Of a DNA stretch of 46,759 bases, positions 24,321 through 32,501 are shown in pieces (positions within the stretch are counted from its first letter, which is position 1; every line of letters begins with the position of its first letter). A program made the position numbers and the translations under genes. The notes beneath the pieces were generated by a model. That model had not been told where the DNA came from. It saw only the letters and a list, made by a program, of their open reading frames with translations, and made no database searches. The DNA comes from Flavobacteriales bacterium (GTDB lineage: Bacteria; Bacteroidota; Bacteroidia; Flavobacteriales_G; Salibacteraceae): assembly GCA_003499525.1 (NCBI GenBank), contig DNTB01000036.1, positions 1-46,759 on the forward strand, written 5' to 3'.

Positions 24321-24587
24321 CTAATCCCTTAGTCCTGGATTTAGATCAAAATTTATATCCGAAAGAAATCTTTTGGCTCCTCTTTTCTTAATTCTTCTTT
24401 CCAATTTTAGCGATTCTCCTCTTTCCATTGCAGGGCTTGTCCATATCAATTTCCATGGGATTCCATTCTTCGTGCTTTTGTTCAACCCAAGGTTATGTGA
24501 TTCAATCCTTTTAGAAATATTACTGCTCACCACTGTATAGAACTTTTCATGCTTCAGACTCAACAGAATATATACATTCGAATTCAT
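24321..24587 (-). CDS. Small GIY-YIG-like protein with degenerate motif
   Basis: 88 residues from ATG 24587. Layout of the UPF0213/GIY-YIG family: NVYILLSLKHEKFYTVVSSNISKRIESHNLG, STKNGIPWKLIWTSP, GESLKLERRIKKRGAKRFL. The conserved Arg (KRIESHN) and the E in the ESLKLE helix are present. The YIG glycine segment reads YTVVSS rather than YxGxS, so nuclease activity is doubtful. It sits between chimeric tRNA halves 2 and 3. In Bacteroidota such small genes often lie beside tRNA genes (general knowledge); its role here is unknown. Confidence 0.7.
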   Translation of the reverse strand: MNSNVYILLSLKHEKFYTVVSSNISKRIESHNLGLNKSTKNGIPWKLIWTSPAMERGESLKLERRIKKRGAKRFLSDINFDLNPGLRD

Positions 24588-24654
24588 CAATTCATCTAAT
24601 ACTTCATGTGCTCATGGAAACAACTAGCAAGTTCTCTTGTTCTTTTCAGGTCGG

Positions 24655-24692
24655 CCAGACGTGTACCACGCCACAGGCGTGGCTACATCCCG
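24655..24692 (-). ncRNA. Chimeric tRNA-Pro 5' half 3
   Basis: Same composition as chimera 1: CGGGATGTAG, hairpin CCACGCC-TGT-GGCGTGG, then GTACACGTCTGG. It continues one base further into the anticodon stem side. The upstream flank keeps only GAAGGCG and a weakened promoter box. Possibly a relic of the same repeat. Confidence 0.5.
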
Positions 24693-24902
24693 AAAAAGAA
24701 GGCGTAAAGATACTTATTTGAATAATCTTAATTAGCGGCATTGTGGAATCAACAAGATTAAAATAAGTGATCAAATATCATAGTCTTGAAAAACGTAGAT
24801 TGACTAATGAATTTAGGTTGATAGACATTGAACGGGGCGTTAATAGTCCAAATATGTCATCTGTTAAATATTTCAGAACTTTGTTACAGTGAAAGGAGTT
24901 GA
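24693..24902. other. Intergenic stretch before the first YhhN-like gene
   Basis: About 210 bp, AT-rich, no gene seen. At 24875-24887 it contains CAGAACTTTGTTA, identical to a word 40 bp before the third YhhN-like gene (30793-30805); it may be a shared promoter element ending in the TTTG box. Confidence 0.4.
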
Positions 24903-25670
24903 ATGTCGAGGCAGGTATTTACGGTAATTAGCATATTGTATGCGTTAGGCATCATCATTGCGAGTATTGTTTTCGTTAGTAATTCACCCTATTTATTGGC
25001 TATTGCAGCTGTTCTTCCTGAGATAACCTTGTTGTTTTATTTGATAAATGTGTTAGTGCTATTTGGAAGAAATAAAGAGCTAATATTCCTTACAGCTGGT
25101 ATGTTCTTCGCTGTAATATCTACCTTCTTTGCTGCTCTTTTCTCCAATGATGAAATGTATTCTGCTGCCACTTCGATTTCCAATGTCTTACGGCACTTAA
25201 GTTATATTCTTAGTTTGGGATATGTAGGCAACAAACAATTGAGTATCAAATCCTTAAAGAACATCTCCATATATTTACTAATACCATTTACCCTAGCGGT
25301 TTTATTGCCAGCTTTGTATTTAAATGGTATAGATGATGGTACGCATGAATGGGAAATAATTGCAGTCTTTTCTATTTCGTATATTTTTGTTATTCAGGCC
25401 CTTAGACGGAGGGATTTTATAAATCGTAAATCATTTACACTAATTATTGCTTGCGTTCTATTCTTTGTTATTGGAGATACTCTATTTGGTTTTGATCTGT
25501 ATCACAATATGCCCTATGTGTATGAAATATCTAATATATTCTATTTCTTGGCGCAGTATGTATTGATTTATAGTGTTCAGGCTCAATATTTTGAGAAGCC
25601 TGAGCTCAAAAAGTATGTTGATGAAAGAAAAACTAATTCCAAGAAGGAAGAGAACATGCATCTACGATGA
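24903..25670 (+). CDS. YhhN/TMEM86-like membrane protein A
   Basis: 255 residues with about seven to eight transmembrane helices. The YhhN pattern is in the C-terminal half: ACVLFFVIGDTLFGFDLY with the conserved Asp, then IFYFLAQYVLIYSVQAQY. YhhN and TMEM86 are lysoplasmalogenases that cleave the vinyl-ether bond of lysoplasmalogens; the assignment here is by helix pattern and these motifs. It begins MSRQVFTVISILYALG, aligning with paralogues B (27995) and C (30840), and has a longer charged C-terminal tail. The stop overlaps the convergent methyltransferase gene by 9 bp. Confidence 0.6.
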   Translation: MSRQVFTVISILYALGIIIASIVFVSNSPYLLAIAAVLPEITLLFYLINVLVLFGRNKELIFLTAGMFFAVISTFFAALFSNDEMYSAATSISNVLRHLSYILSLGYVGNKQLSIKSLKNISIYLLIPFTLAVLLPALYLNGIDDGTHEWEIIAVFSISYIFVIQALRRRDFINRKSFTLIIACVLFFVIGDTLFGFDLYHNMPYVYEISNIFYFLAQYVLIYSVQAQYFEKPELKKYVDERKTNSKKEENMHLR

Positions 25671-26519
25671 AATCACAATCCAAAAAGACCCGCCATGGCG
25701 CTCAACATCAACTAGATTTGGGTGTTTCCAAAAATCAAGAAGTAAAGAGCTAAGTTCCTCGTCTTCTGAAATAAAATAATTCGGCAAAATGGTCTTGTAT
25801 CTTTGCGGGTTTTCGATCATGGCAATGGAAAGACCATACTGTTCCGAATAAAATCGGTCACACATGAATTGAGGATAGTCGTATGGAATATAGATGTCAT
25901 GGATATGAACAATTACCCCGGGCTTCAAATTAGGAAGAATTTCCAAAAAGAAAACCATGGCATCAGAGTTAGGTAATATTCGATGTGAGTTGTCTATAAA
26001 AAGGATGTCACCTTTATTAAGCTCTGTGTATTGGTGTGCATCAATACGCTCAAAAGGGTGGCGAATGATATGGTCTGCTAAGTGGTCAATTTCCGCTCTT
26101 GGATGAGGATCGATGGAAGTTATTTCTAAATCTAGTCCTTGATTCTCTCTAGCCAGTTTGGCAACCTTAGTGGAGTTTCCTGAACCTACTTCAATGTAAT
26201 GTTTCGGTTTATATACGCTCAAAATAGTATACAGTCCAAGTATGTCCAATCCGGGCAGGAAGCCATTGTTCCAAGCAGGTTTACTAGGATTTGATTCGTT
26301 TCCCTGTGCTTTGATTTCTTGAAGAATTGGCCAAAACTCCCTGGAATGATTCAGGAGCTCTCTATAATTCGCACGTTCTCCGTTTACAATTCCATAAAGT
26401 CGATCATGTGCCGCTTTTCCGTGTCCGTATCGAGGTTTGAATTCAACTGGATATTCATTAAAAAGCGTTTGGAATTTGGGTGAAGTGAATCGATATAAGC
26501 GTTGCAGGATAGATTTCAT
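25662..26519 (-). CDS. Class I SAM-dependent methyltransferase
   Basis: 285 residues from ATG 26519 (MKSILQRLYRF); an upstream in-frame start would add 18 residues of low complexity. Rossmann signature: HYIEVGSGNSTKVAKLA (motif I, E-V-G-S-G-N), LEITSIDPHPR (acidic end of strand 2), KGDILFIDNSHRI (strand 4 Asp) and GVIVHIHDIYIPYDYP. This is the Methyltransf_24 type; the substrate is unknown. It is convergent with YhhN-like gene A and divergent from the hydroxylase gene. Confidence 0.85.
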   Translation of the reverse strand: MKSILQRLYRFTSPKFQTLFNEYPVEFKPRYGHGKAAHDRLYGIVNGERANYRELLNHSREFWPILQEIKAQGNESNPSKPAWNNGFLPGLDILGLYTILSVYKPKHYIEVGSGNSTKVAKLARENQGLDLEITSIDPHPRAEIDHLADHIIRHPFERIDAHQYTELNKGDILFIDNSHRILPNSDAMVFFLEILPNLKPGVIVHIHDIYIPYDYPQFMCDRFYSEQYGLSIAMIENPQRYKTILPNYFISEDEELSSLLLDFWKHPNLVDVERHGGSFWIVISS

Positions 26520-26675
26520 AAGAGTGGATCTGGTTGGCTTGGATCGTGTGCAATAGTGCAATAAACAAAGCACAAAGGTAATTTAAAACGTATCGTGCCT
26601 GTGGCATAGTTTAAATAGCATGTAGAGGTACTTATACAACCAAACACCATTTTATTTTTTTGATTTTCAATGAAA

Positions 26676-26683
26676 TATATTTG
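26676..26683 (+). promoter_or_regulatory. Possible -7 box of the hydroxylase gene
   Basis: TATATTTG matches TAnnTTTG, but it ends only five bases before the ATG at 26689, so its use would give a leaderless or nearly leaderless mRNA. No well-spaced -33 element is seen. Weak. Confidence 0.25.
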
Positions 26684-26688
26684 GGCTT

Positions 26689-27903
26689 ATGGAAATCAAT
26701 CCTATCATACTTTCTATTCCGATCTACTTCATCCTCATTTTTGGCGAATGGATTTATGATTCTGTTAGAAACAAAGGTTGGTATCGCCTGAACGATGCCA
26801 TCGGGAATATTGGTTGCGGAATTACAGAACAAGTTACTGGGGTAATGGTCAAAGTAGCTACCGTGGCTTTGTACACTTTTTTCTACAATGAGTACAGAAT
26901 GTTTGATGTGCCGCATACGTGGTACTTCGCGGTTCTTTTATTTATTGGAGTTGATTTTTTCTATTACTGGGCACATCGAATGAGCCATGAGATTAACCTC
27001 TTCTGGCTTGGACATGTAGTGCATCATCAAAGTGAGGATTATAACTTTTCGGTAGCACTGAGACAGGGGGCATTACAGAAAATCTTTACGGCTCCGTTTT
27101 ATATTCCGTTGGCGCTCATGGGTTTTGACCCATACTGGTTTTTATTCATCGGGGCGTTCAGTACGTTGTATCAGTTTTGGATTCATACTGAAGCCATAGA
27201 CAAAATGGGATGGTTTGAGTACATTTTCAATACGCCCTCTCATCATAGGGTACACCACGGAAGAAATCCAAAGTACATTGATAAGAACCACGGAGGAACC
27301 TTTATCATTTTTGACCGGATCTTTGGAACATTTCAACAAGAGGAAGAACATCCTGATTACGGAATAACTGTTCAACTGTCTTCCTTCAATCCCATAAGAG
27401 CTCATCTAAAACCATTTTTTGATCTAAGCAGGGAGCTGGGCAATGCGCGAAGCACTTCAGATTTCATGAAAATACTCTTTGGAAAGCCGGGAAGTATAAA
27501 ACATCAAGTTCAAGCATCTAACTTTTCCAAGTATCGAATTCCACTGAGTCGCTCGATCAATATTTACGTGGCTTTTCAATTCCTGCTGTTGTTAGTAGGG
27601 ATAGCCATTTTTCTTTTTAATTATGTCATTTTTACTAAGGTCTTTATCTTTCTTTTGGTTGTGTTGATTCTTTTAAATATGTATTTAATAGGTCGGGTAT
27701 TGGATGGAGATTTACGTATTCTAAAATCAGAATTAACCCGTCACTGTATCAACGTAGTGGGCCTTTCAGCTATCGTTTTGTTTATGGGATCACCTTTGAT
27801 GTTGACGCTGGCTGGTGCTCTGGTTTATCTAATACTCAGTGCTGGATTAATGCTGGGGTTTCTGAGAAATGTCAGCTCCTATCGCACAACACTTGATTTT
27901 TAA
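26689..27903 (+). CDS. Fatty acid hydroxylase/sterol desaturase family, AGMO-like
   Basis: 404 residues, integral membrane. Eight-histidine di-iron motif: HRMSHE (about 95-100), HVVHHQSE (about 111-118), and HHRVHHGRN (about 184-192), plus a further H in WIHTEAI. PKYIDKNHGGTFIIFDRIFGTFQ is the signature shared with alkylglycerol monooxygenase (TMEM195), which cleaves the O-alkyl bond of glyceryl ethers. The C-terminal 110 residues are four extra hydrophobic helices of unknown role. It lies between two YhhN-like genes, fitting ether-lipid turnover. Confidence 0.85.
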   Translation: MEINPIILSIPIYFILIFGEWIYDSVRNKGWYRLNDAIGNIGCGITEQVTGVMVKVATVALYTFFYNEYRMFDVPHTWYFAVLLFIGVDFFYYWAHRMSHEINLFWLGHVVHHQSEDYNFSVALRQGALQKIFTAPFYIPLALMGFDPYWFLFIGAFSTLYQFWIHTEAIDKMGWFEYIFNTPSHHRVHHGRNPKYIDKNHGGTFIIFDRIFGTFQQEEEHPDYGITVQLSSFNPIRAHLKPFFDLSRELGNARSTSDFMKILFGKPGSIKHQVQASNFSKYRIPLSRSINIYVAFQFLLLLVGIAIFLFNYVIFTKVFIFLLVVLILLNMYLIGRVLDGDLRILKSELTRHCINVVGLSAIVLFMGSPLMLTLAGALVYLILSAGLMLGFLRNVSSYRTTLDF

Positions 27904-27994
27904 CTTCTATTGAAAATCATTGACGCAGGATTGAAAACCGGGCTGATGTTTACCTTATAGATTTTAAAGACCTTTGTAGGTTGAAAGGATTCGA

Positions 27995-28720
27995 ATGTTT
28001 AGATCGGTTTTTATAGCCGTAAGTCTTTTTTATATTTTGGGTTTGCTGTTGGCAGGCATGGTTTACATCATTCAGTCTGCACAAATAATCGCAATAGCTG
28101 CGCTTTTGCCCGAAATATCACTGCTTTTCTATCTGGTTTTTCTTACCATCCAGGTAGGTAGGAATGTCCAGTTACTGCTGGCTTCGGTAGGGATGATTTG
28201 TGCTATTCTTTCTACGTTTTCTGTAGTGTACTACGCTGAAAATGAAGGGTCAGCATTGGCCTCCCTTATTGCCAATGCTTTAAGGTTCACATTTTACATA
28301 TTGAGTTTTGGCTATGTCGCCAATAAAAATCTTGGGATGGAGTCATTTAAGAGCATTAAATATTGGTCTTTGATCGGTGGAAGCATAGTCGTATTTCTTC
28401 CTGCACTATACCTGTTTGATCTTGACTATAAGGGATTCAAAATGATTATCGCAGTTCAATTTGCATTTTCCTATGTATTGTTAATTCAGTCTTTGAGAAG
28501 GTACGGTTTGGTATCCTGGAAGGCCTATCTAGCTGGAATAGGCTCGGTACTTGGATTTGTTTTAAGTGATACCTTTTTTGGATTTGCCGAATACCATGGG
28601 ATGCCACTTGCTTATGAGTTCTCGCATATTGTTTACTTTACCGCTCAGTATTTATTTATATTGGGAATTCAATTACAGTATACTTCTCGTAAATGGGTAC
28701 GCCCAGAATTACAGTCCTGA
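27995..28720 (+). CDS. YhhN/TMEM86-like membrane protein B
   Basis: 241 residues, seven to eight transmembrane helices, paralogue of A and C (MFRSVFIAVSLFYILGLLLAG; IAALLPEISLLFYL shared with A). Conserved end: SVLGFVLSDTFFGFAEYHGMP and IVYFTAQYLFILGIQLQY. The GMP after the FGFxxYH motif is also NMP in A, while C has diverged (DFTHELNEH). Its 3' end overlaps the OmpA-family gene by 28 bp, so they are probably co-transcribed. Confidence 0.6.
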   Translation: MFRSVFIAVSLFYILGLLLAGMVYIIQSAQIIAIAALLPEISLLFYLVFLTIQVGRNVQLLLASVGMICAILSTFSVVYYAENEGSALASLIANALRFTFYILSFGYVANKNLGMESFKSIKYWSLIGGSIVVFLPALYLFDLDYKGFKMIIAVQFAFSYVLLIQSLRRYGLVSWKAYLAGIGSVLGFVLSDTFFGFAEYHGMPLAYEFSHIVYFTAQYLFILGIQLQYTSRKWVRPELQS

Positions 28721-29805
28721 TTTTAGTCTTTTTTCTTAGCTATTTTGTTCAGGCTCAAAACCTTGTGCCTAACGGAAGCTTTGAAAATCGACGAGGTAAG
28801 AGATATTCGCATCGACCGTGGAGATTCGTCAATACCGTTGATATTTTCATTAAATCGTCTTCCAGGCCAAGAGGAACCGACAACTGGAACTTACCCGGAC
28901 CCAAGGATGGAAATGTATTTGCAGGGTTGAGAATCTATCCGGGATACCGTGAGTTTCTTCAGATTAAACTCAAAAAAAAACTAACTGCCGGCAAGAAGTA
29001 CTATTTCGAGATGTGGGTTAGATGGAGTGATCATTCTAACTGCTATGCAAAAAGCATTGGGGCTAGTATCTATCACCGTCGTCCGGCTTATACCAACGAT
29101 GAGTACCTATATTCCAGTCCTCCACAAATTGAATATTCTGATAAAATGGGAATTCGAAACGATTCCACCGTCTGGATGCGAATATCAGGGGTATATCGAG
29201 CCTCGGGAGGAGAAAAGTATCTGACAGTGGGAAATTTCAGCAAAAGAAAATTCAAAGATCGTCTCAAATCTTCCAATTGGTTTATGCCGCACATTTTCAG
29301 GAATGAGGCCTATTATTTTGTGGACAATATTCAACTAATTCAGCTATTGGATCAAATTGACAAGGATACTATCCCACTTGCCTCAATCGATACAAATGTC
29401 GTAGTTCCGGATACGGTTCCTTACAATATTTACGAAGAGAATAAGGTCTATCTCATTGAAAAGGAAAAAACGATCAACCTTGAAGATATCCGCTTTGAGT
29501 TTGCCAGTGATGATCTTTTTCTTTCTTCCTATCACGATCTGGAATTACTCCTGGAATATCTTAACGAAAACCCTCAATCCAGAATCAGGATTGAAGGGCA
29601 TACCGACAATGTTGGTAGTGAATCCTTTAATAAGCGACTGTCCGAAAAAAGAGCCCGGGCAATCCATAACTACCTGGTCAGGAACAGAATTGATAAAGAC
29701 CGCATACCTTATGTCGGCTTCGGCGAGGAAAAACCGATTGCAACCAATGATACCCCGGCAGGCAGACAGAAAAACAGGAGAGTAAGTCTGACTATACTTG
29801 AATAA
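28693..29805 (+). CDS. OmpA-family protein with N-terminal carbohydrate-binding-like domain
   Basis: 370 residues. Signal peptide MGTPRITVLILVFFLSYF ending VQAQ. The mature N-terminus NLVPNGSFE begins a jelly-roll-like domain (about 22-215, with YYFEMWVRWSD and YYFVDNIQLI at its end). The C-terminal OmpA/MotB peptidoglycan-binding domain covers about residues 255-370: IRFEFASDDLFLSSYHDLELL, IRIEGHTDNVGSESFNKRLSEKRARAI, GFGEEKPIATNDTPAGRQKNRRV. It would tether the outer membrane to peptidoglycan. The ATG lies inside the YhhN B gene. Confidence 0.88.
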   Translation: MGTPRITVLILVFFLSYFVQAQNLVPNGSFENRRGKRYSHRPWRFVNTVDIFIKSSSRPRGTDNWNLPGPKDGNVFAGLRIYPGYREFLQIKLKKKLTAGKKYYFEMWVRWSDHSNCYAKSIGASIYHRRPAYTNDEYLYSSPPQIEYSDKMGIRNDSTVWMRISGVYRASGGEKYLTVGNFSKRKFKDRLKSSNWFMPHIFRNEAYYFVDNIQLIQLLDQIDKDTIPLASIDTNVVVPDTVPYNIYEENKVYLIEKEKTINLEDIRFEFASDDLFLSSYHDLELLLEYLNENPQSRIRIEGHTDNVGSESFNKRLSEKRARAIHNYLVRNRIDKDRIPYVGFGEEKPIATNDTPAGRQKNRRVSLTILE

Positions 29806-29808
29806 AAA

Positions 29809-29830
29809 GCCCCGACAAGTTCATCGGGGC
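29809..29830. terminator. Bidirectional terminator
   Basis: Perfect stem GCCCCGA/TCGGGGC with an 8-base loop, 3 bp after the OmpA-family gene and 10 bp from the end of the convergent gene at 29841. On the reverse strand it is followed by TTTTTATT, on the forward strand by ATTTATCTT. Confidence 0.8.
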
Positions 29831-29840
29831 ATTTATCTTA

Positions 29841-30245
29841 TTACAAGTACTTATCCAGAAAAACGAAAAACTTGTTCTTGATTTCTGTGTATATCCGAAC
29901 GAATGTGTCGAATTCCTCGCGCAGTCTCGCATGTTCATTAAAATACTCATGTTCTGGATCCGACTGAACATCGGCAAGATTCCGCATTAGTTTTTTTCTA
30001 TGCTTTCTTACTTTTTGGTTCAGGATGTCCCAAACCTCATTTTGACGAATGAACTGATTCTGAAAGTGTTCGAACTCACGCAGGAAATCCCGATTTTCTG
30101 ATCGACCTATGATTTCTTCCATTCGATGATCAAAGATTTCCAGTTCGTTTCGGAAATATTTCATTTCATTATCCCACAATTCATGGTCAAAACTGAGATC
30201 CTTGAGAATTACCCTTGATTCAGTCGGTACCGTTTCTACACTCAT
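29841..30245 (-). CDS. Hypothetical coiled-coil protein
   Basis: 134 residues, highly charged and helical: ELWDNEMKYFRNELEIFDHRMEEII, NQKVRKHRKKLMRNLADV, HARLREEFDTFVRIY. No signal peptide or membrane segment. No family recognised; the pattern resembles small cytosolic proteins of Bacteroidota that form helical hairpins. Its 5' end and upstream region are duplicated at 31734-31856. Confidence 0.65.
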   Translation of the reverse strand: MSVETVPTESRVILKDLSFDHELWDNEMKYFRNELEIFDHRMEEIIGRSENRDFLREFEHFQNQFIRQNEVWDILNQKVRKHRKKLMRNLADVQSDPEHEYFNEHARLREEFDTFVRIYTEIKNKFFVFLDKYL

Positions 30246-30320
30246 AGCCTTGAAGAATTTTAAGTGAACTAATTAGCTATCGTTGACTAAATTACGCTTT
30301 TTTAATGGCATTTTTAACGC
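30198..30320. repeat. Duplicated segment, copy A (5' end of the coiled-coil gene)
   Basis: Similar over about 120 bp to 31734-31856: both read CTTGAGAAT, GATTCAGTCGGTA, GTTTCT, TTTTAA, CTATCGTTGACTA and AATGGCATTT in order. Copy A includes the start codon of the gene at 29841-30245. Confidence 0.75.
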
Positions 30321-30440
30321 AATATTGTCCAGTAAATCAAGTAGACTTTTATGGACGACATTCGTCATATTATTCCATTGTTTTAACTAGGATCCATTGA
30401 CGCTTATTATTTGATATTCAAGGATATAAGGGTGTTTAGT
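30321..30440. other. Intergenic stretch between copy A and the wbqC remnant
   Basis: No gene. It occupies the position where the first 40 codons of the WbqC gene would be expected if copy A once looked like copy B; I can see only scattered similarity. Confidence 0.3.
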
Positions 30441-30590
30441 GATCGCGGATTGTTCTTTCGCAAGAGCTTCTTCCGCTGGGGATATATTGGAGTGCATTCA
30501 GCAACTCAACAACTCATAATTCTGCTTTTCAAATACGATAAAGACTCTTCTTTAAGATCAAATCGCATGAAACCCGACGAAGTCAATTAA
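30441..30590 (+). pseudogene. Decayed WbqC-family gene fragment
   Basis: 50 codons, DRGLFFRKSFFRWGYIG then VHSATQQLIILLFKYDKDS, aligning to NAGMFMRKSYLHRGFIS and GTQELIIPLCKHKEDS of the intact WbqC protein at 31874-32491. The alignment is lost after KDS. Upstream and downstream parts are not recognisable. Confidence 0.65.
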
Positions 30591-30839
30591 TTAGTTCATT
30601 TGGTGCATACTTTAGGGTAGAAAATATCCGTAGTTCTGTTTTACAGAGTCACGCCTATTGGCAATATTTCGCTCAGCTGAGTGTTTGGATCATGATTCAA
30701 ACCGCTTTGTATCAAAACATGGCTAAACAGGCTTTATTGGACAAGTTCCATGAATATTCTTCTTTGAATTGGCGATGGTAATTCAGAATATACAGAACTT
30801 TGTTATAAAGTTCGCATTGAACTTTTGGGAATTGCGGTT
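30591..30839. other. Stretch between the wbqC remnant and YhhN-like gene C
   Basis: A frame to about 30780 (with AYWQYFAQLSVWIMIQTALYQN) is open but has no recognised relative; it may be the rest of the decayed wbqC copy or chance. CAGAACTTTGTTA at 30793-30805 is identical to a word upstream of YhhN-like gene A. Confidence 0.35.
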
Positions 30840-31547
30840 ATGGGTAGGACAGTCTTTTTAGCGATTTCTTCATTCTATGCCCTCGGTCTGGCAATGGCCG
30901 TTTTGGTGCTTAAAAATGAGACGTTCAATATCCTTGCACTGGCAGGGTTGATGCCAGAAGTTGTCCTTCTTTTTTTCGTTTTGACAATGATCCGAGAAAC
31001 GAAATTCAACCGTCAATTGCTGCTTCTTTCTATTGGTCTAACATTTGGAATTCTCTCAACTTTTGGAACAATTACTTATGATTTATACCACGATATGAGA
31101 ATTCTGTCAGGCACATTTAATGTGCTTCGCATGGTCTTCTATATTGGATCCCTTGCATATATTTCAGATATAAAACTTCCTCTGAGCTCTTTGCGGCATA
31201 TCCCTTTAGTTATTTTAATTATCTGCCTAATCGCAGTACTTATACCAACATTATATCTGGTCCAGATAGATAACAGGGGATTTGAATTCTATCTTATTCT
31301 GCACTTCAGTTTAAATTTTATTATGCTAATTCAGGCATTAATAAGGAAAGGAAAAGTAGGAAATCGGGTATTCTTGTCAACAGTAGCGGCCGTATTTCTT
31401 TTCACCTTGGGAGACTTCACACATGAACTAAACGAACATATTAAAAATACACTCTTGGTGATAAGTGCACATATACTCTACTTTTCAGGACAATACCTTT
31501 TCGTTGCGAGCACCTTTTTCTATTTTGACTCGAATGAGCATGATTAA
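30840..31547 (+). CDS. YhhN/TMEM86-like membrane protein C
   Basis: 235 residues. ATG 30840 is chosen because MGRTVFLAISSFYALG aligns with the starts of paralogues A and B; a TTG at 30825 would add five residues. Seven to eight transmembrane helices. The conserved end is VFLFTLGDFTHELNEHI and HILYFSGQYLFVAST, so the Asp of the motif and the YFxxQYL helix persist but the middle has diverged. Likely the same family, possibly with changed substrate. Confidence 0.55.
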   Translation: MGRTVFLAISSFYALGLAMAVLVLKNETFNILALAGLMPEVVLLFFVLTMIRETKFNRQLLLLSIGLTFGILSTFGTITYDLYHDMRILSGTFNVLRMVFYIGSLAYISDIKLPLSSLRHIPLVILIICLIAVLIPTLYLVQIDNRGFEFYLILHFSLNFIMLIQALIRKGKVGNRVFLSTVAAVFLFTLGDFTHELNEHIKNTLLVISAHILYFSGQYLFVASTFFYFDSNEHD

Positions 31548-31733
31548 AACACTCTGAAGGAACAAAATTTTAATAGGGACTAATTTGAATTAACGAATTG
31601 ACTTTAAATCTCTGATTCAACACACTGACCCAATAATAAATGCGGCTATGGAAACGCGGCCTTACAAATTGAGATCTTTCTATTTGGAATATTGATTATG
31701 TCGAACAAAGTTTTTGCTCAGGACAAAACCGAA
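31548..31733. other. Intergenic stretch after YhhN-like gene C
   Basis: No gene, RNA or strong hairpin seen. The right edge is the duplicated segment copy B. Confidence 0.3.
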
Positions 31734-31856
31734 TTCCTTGAGAATAGTTTGTGATTCAGTCGGTATCGTTTCTGTATTCAAAGCTTTGAAGTATTTTAAA
31801 TGAAAAATCAACTATCGTTGACTATATTATCTTTTTTAAATGGCATTTATACTGCT
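31734..31856. repeat. Duplicated segment, copy B (relic of the coiled-coil gene start)
   Basis: Counterpart of 30198-30320. The start codon position has lost its ATG (reverse strand), and no downstream coding sequence remains on that side. The intact WbqC gene follows 18 bp later. Confidence 0.7.
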
Positions 31857-31873
31857 TTCTGATAAAGTTTGAA

Positions 31874-32491
31874 ATGGATGCAAATCAAATCAAAGTACCT
31901 CTATTTTATCTTGCTCCGATATCTTATTATGGGTTGATATTCAATAATATAGCTCATTTTAGCAATGCCGGAATGTTCATGCGAAAGAGTTATTTACATC
32001 GCGGTTTTATTTCTAGTTCGTCTGGAACTCAGGAACTCATTATTCCGCTTTGCAAACACAAAGAAGACTCCTATTTCGAAGACATTCGAATATCGAACTA
32101 TAACAAATGGCAAAAAAACCACTGGAGATCGATAAAAACGAACTACAATTCTTCACCTTATTTTCAATTCTATCAGGATGACTTTGAACGCATTTATAAA
32201 ACGGATTATCATTTTCTAACCGATATCAACCGATCTATGAATCAGGTAATATGTACTTGTTTGTCCATGAGTTTTCAAACTTCAGAGAACCCGTTTAATA
32301 CAGGCCTTCTGACGCGGGATTTTTGGAAAATGGAACTGCCTGAATACCATCAGGTGTTTGAAAAGGAGCATGGGTTCATTTCCGGTCTCTCAATTCTTGA
32401 TTTGCTCTTTAATCTGGGACCCGAATCCAGAATATATCTCCAGAAAATAAGTCCACTTCCCCAGAACCGAATCACTACATTTGAACCATAA
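31874..32491 (+). CDS. WbqC family protein
   Basis: 205 residues: VPLFYLAPISYYGLIF, FSNAGMFMRKSYLHRGFI, GTQELIIPLCKHKEDSYFEDIRI, NKWQKNHWRSIKTNYNSSPYFQFYQDDF and GFISGLSILDLLFNLGPES are the canonical WbqC motifs in order. The family occurs in O-antigen loci and in Bacteroidota genomes; the biochemical role is not established. Full length. It ends 10 bp before the acyl-CoA carboxylase gene. A decayed second copy lies at 30441-30590. Confidence 0.88.
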   Translation: MDANQIKVPLFYLAPISYYGLIFNNIAHFSNAGMFMRKSYLHRGFISSSSGTQELIIPLCKHKEDSYFEDIRISNYNKWQKNHWRSIKTNYNSSPYFQFYQDDFERIYKTDYHFLTDINRSMNQVICTCLSMSFQTSENPFNTGLLTRDFWKMELPEYHQVFEKEHGFISGLSILDLLFNLGPESRIYLQKISPLPQNRITTFEP

Positions 32492-32501
32492 AACAGGCAT
32501 C

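Noticed and set aside
26676..26689. Firm promoter call for the hydroxylase gene
   Set aside because: The TAnnTTTG match is too close to the ATG and lacks a -33 partner; listed at low confidence only.
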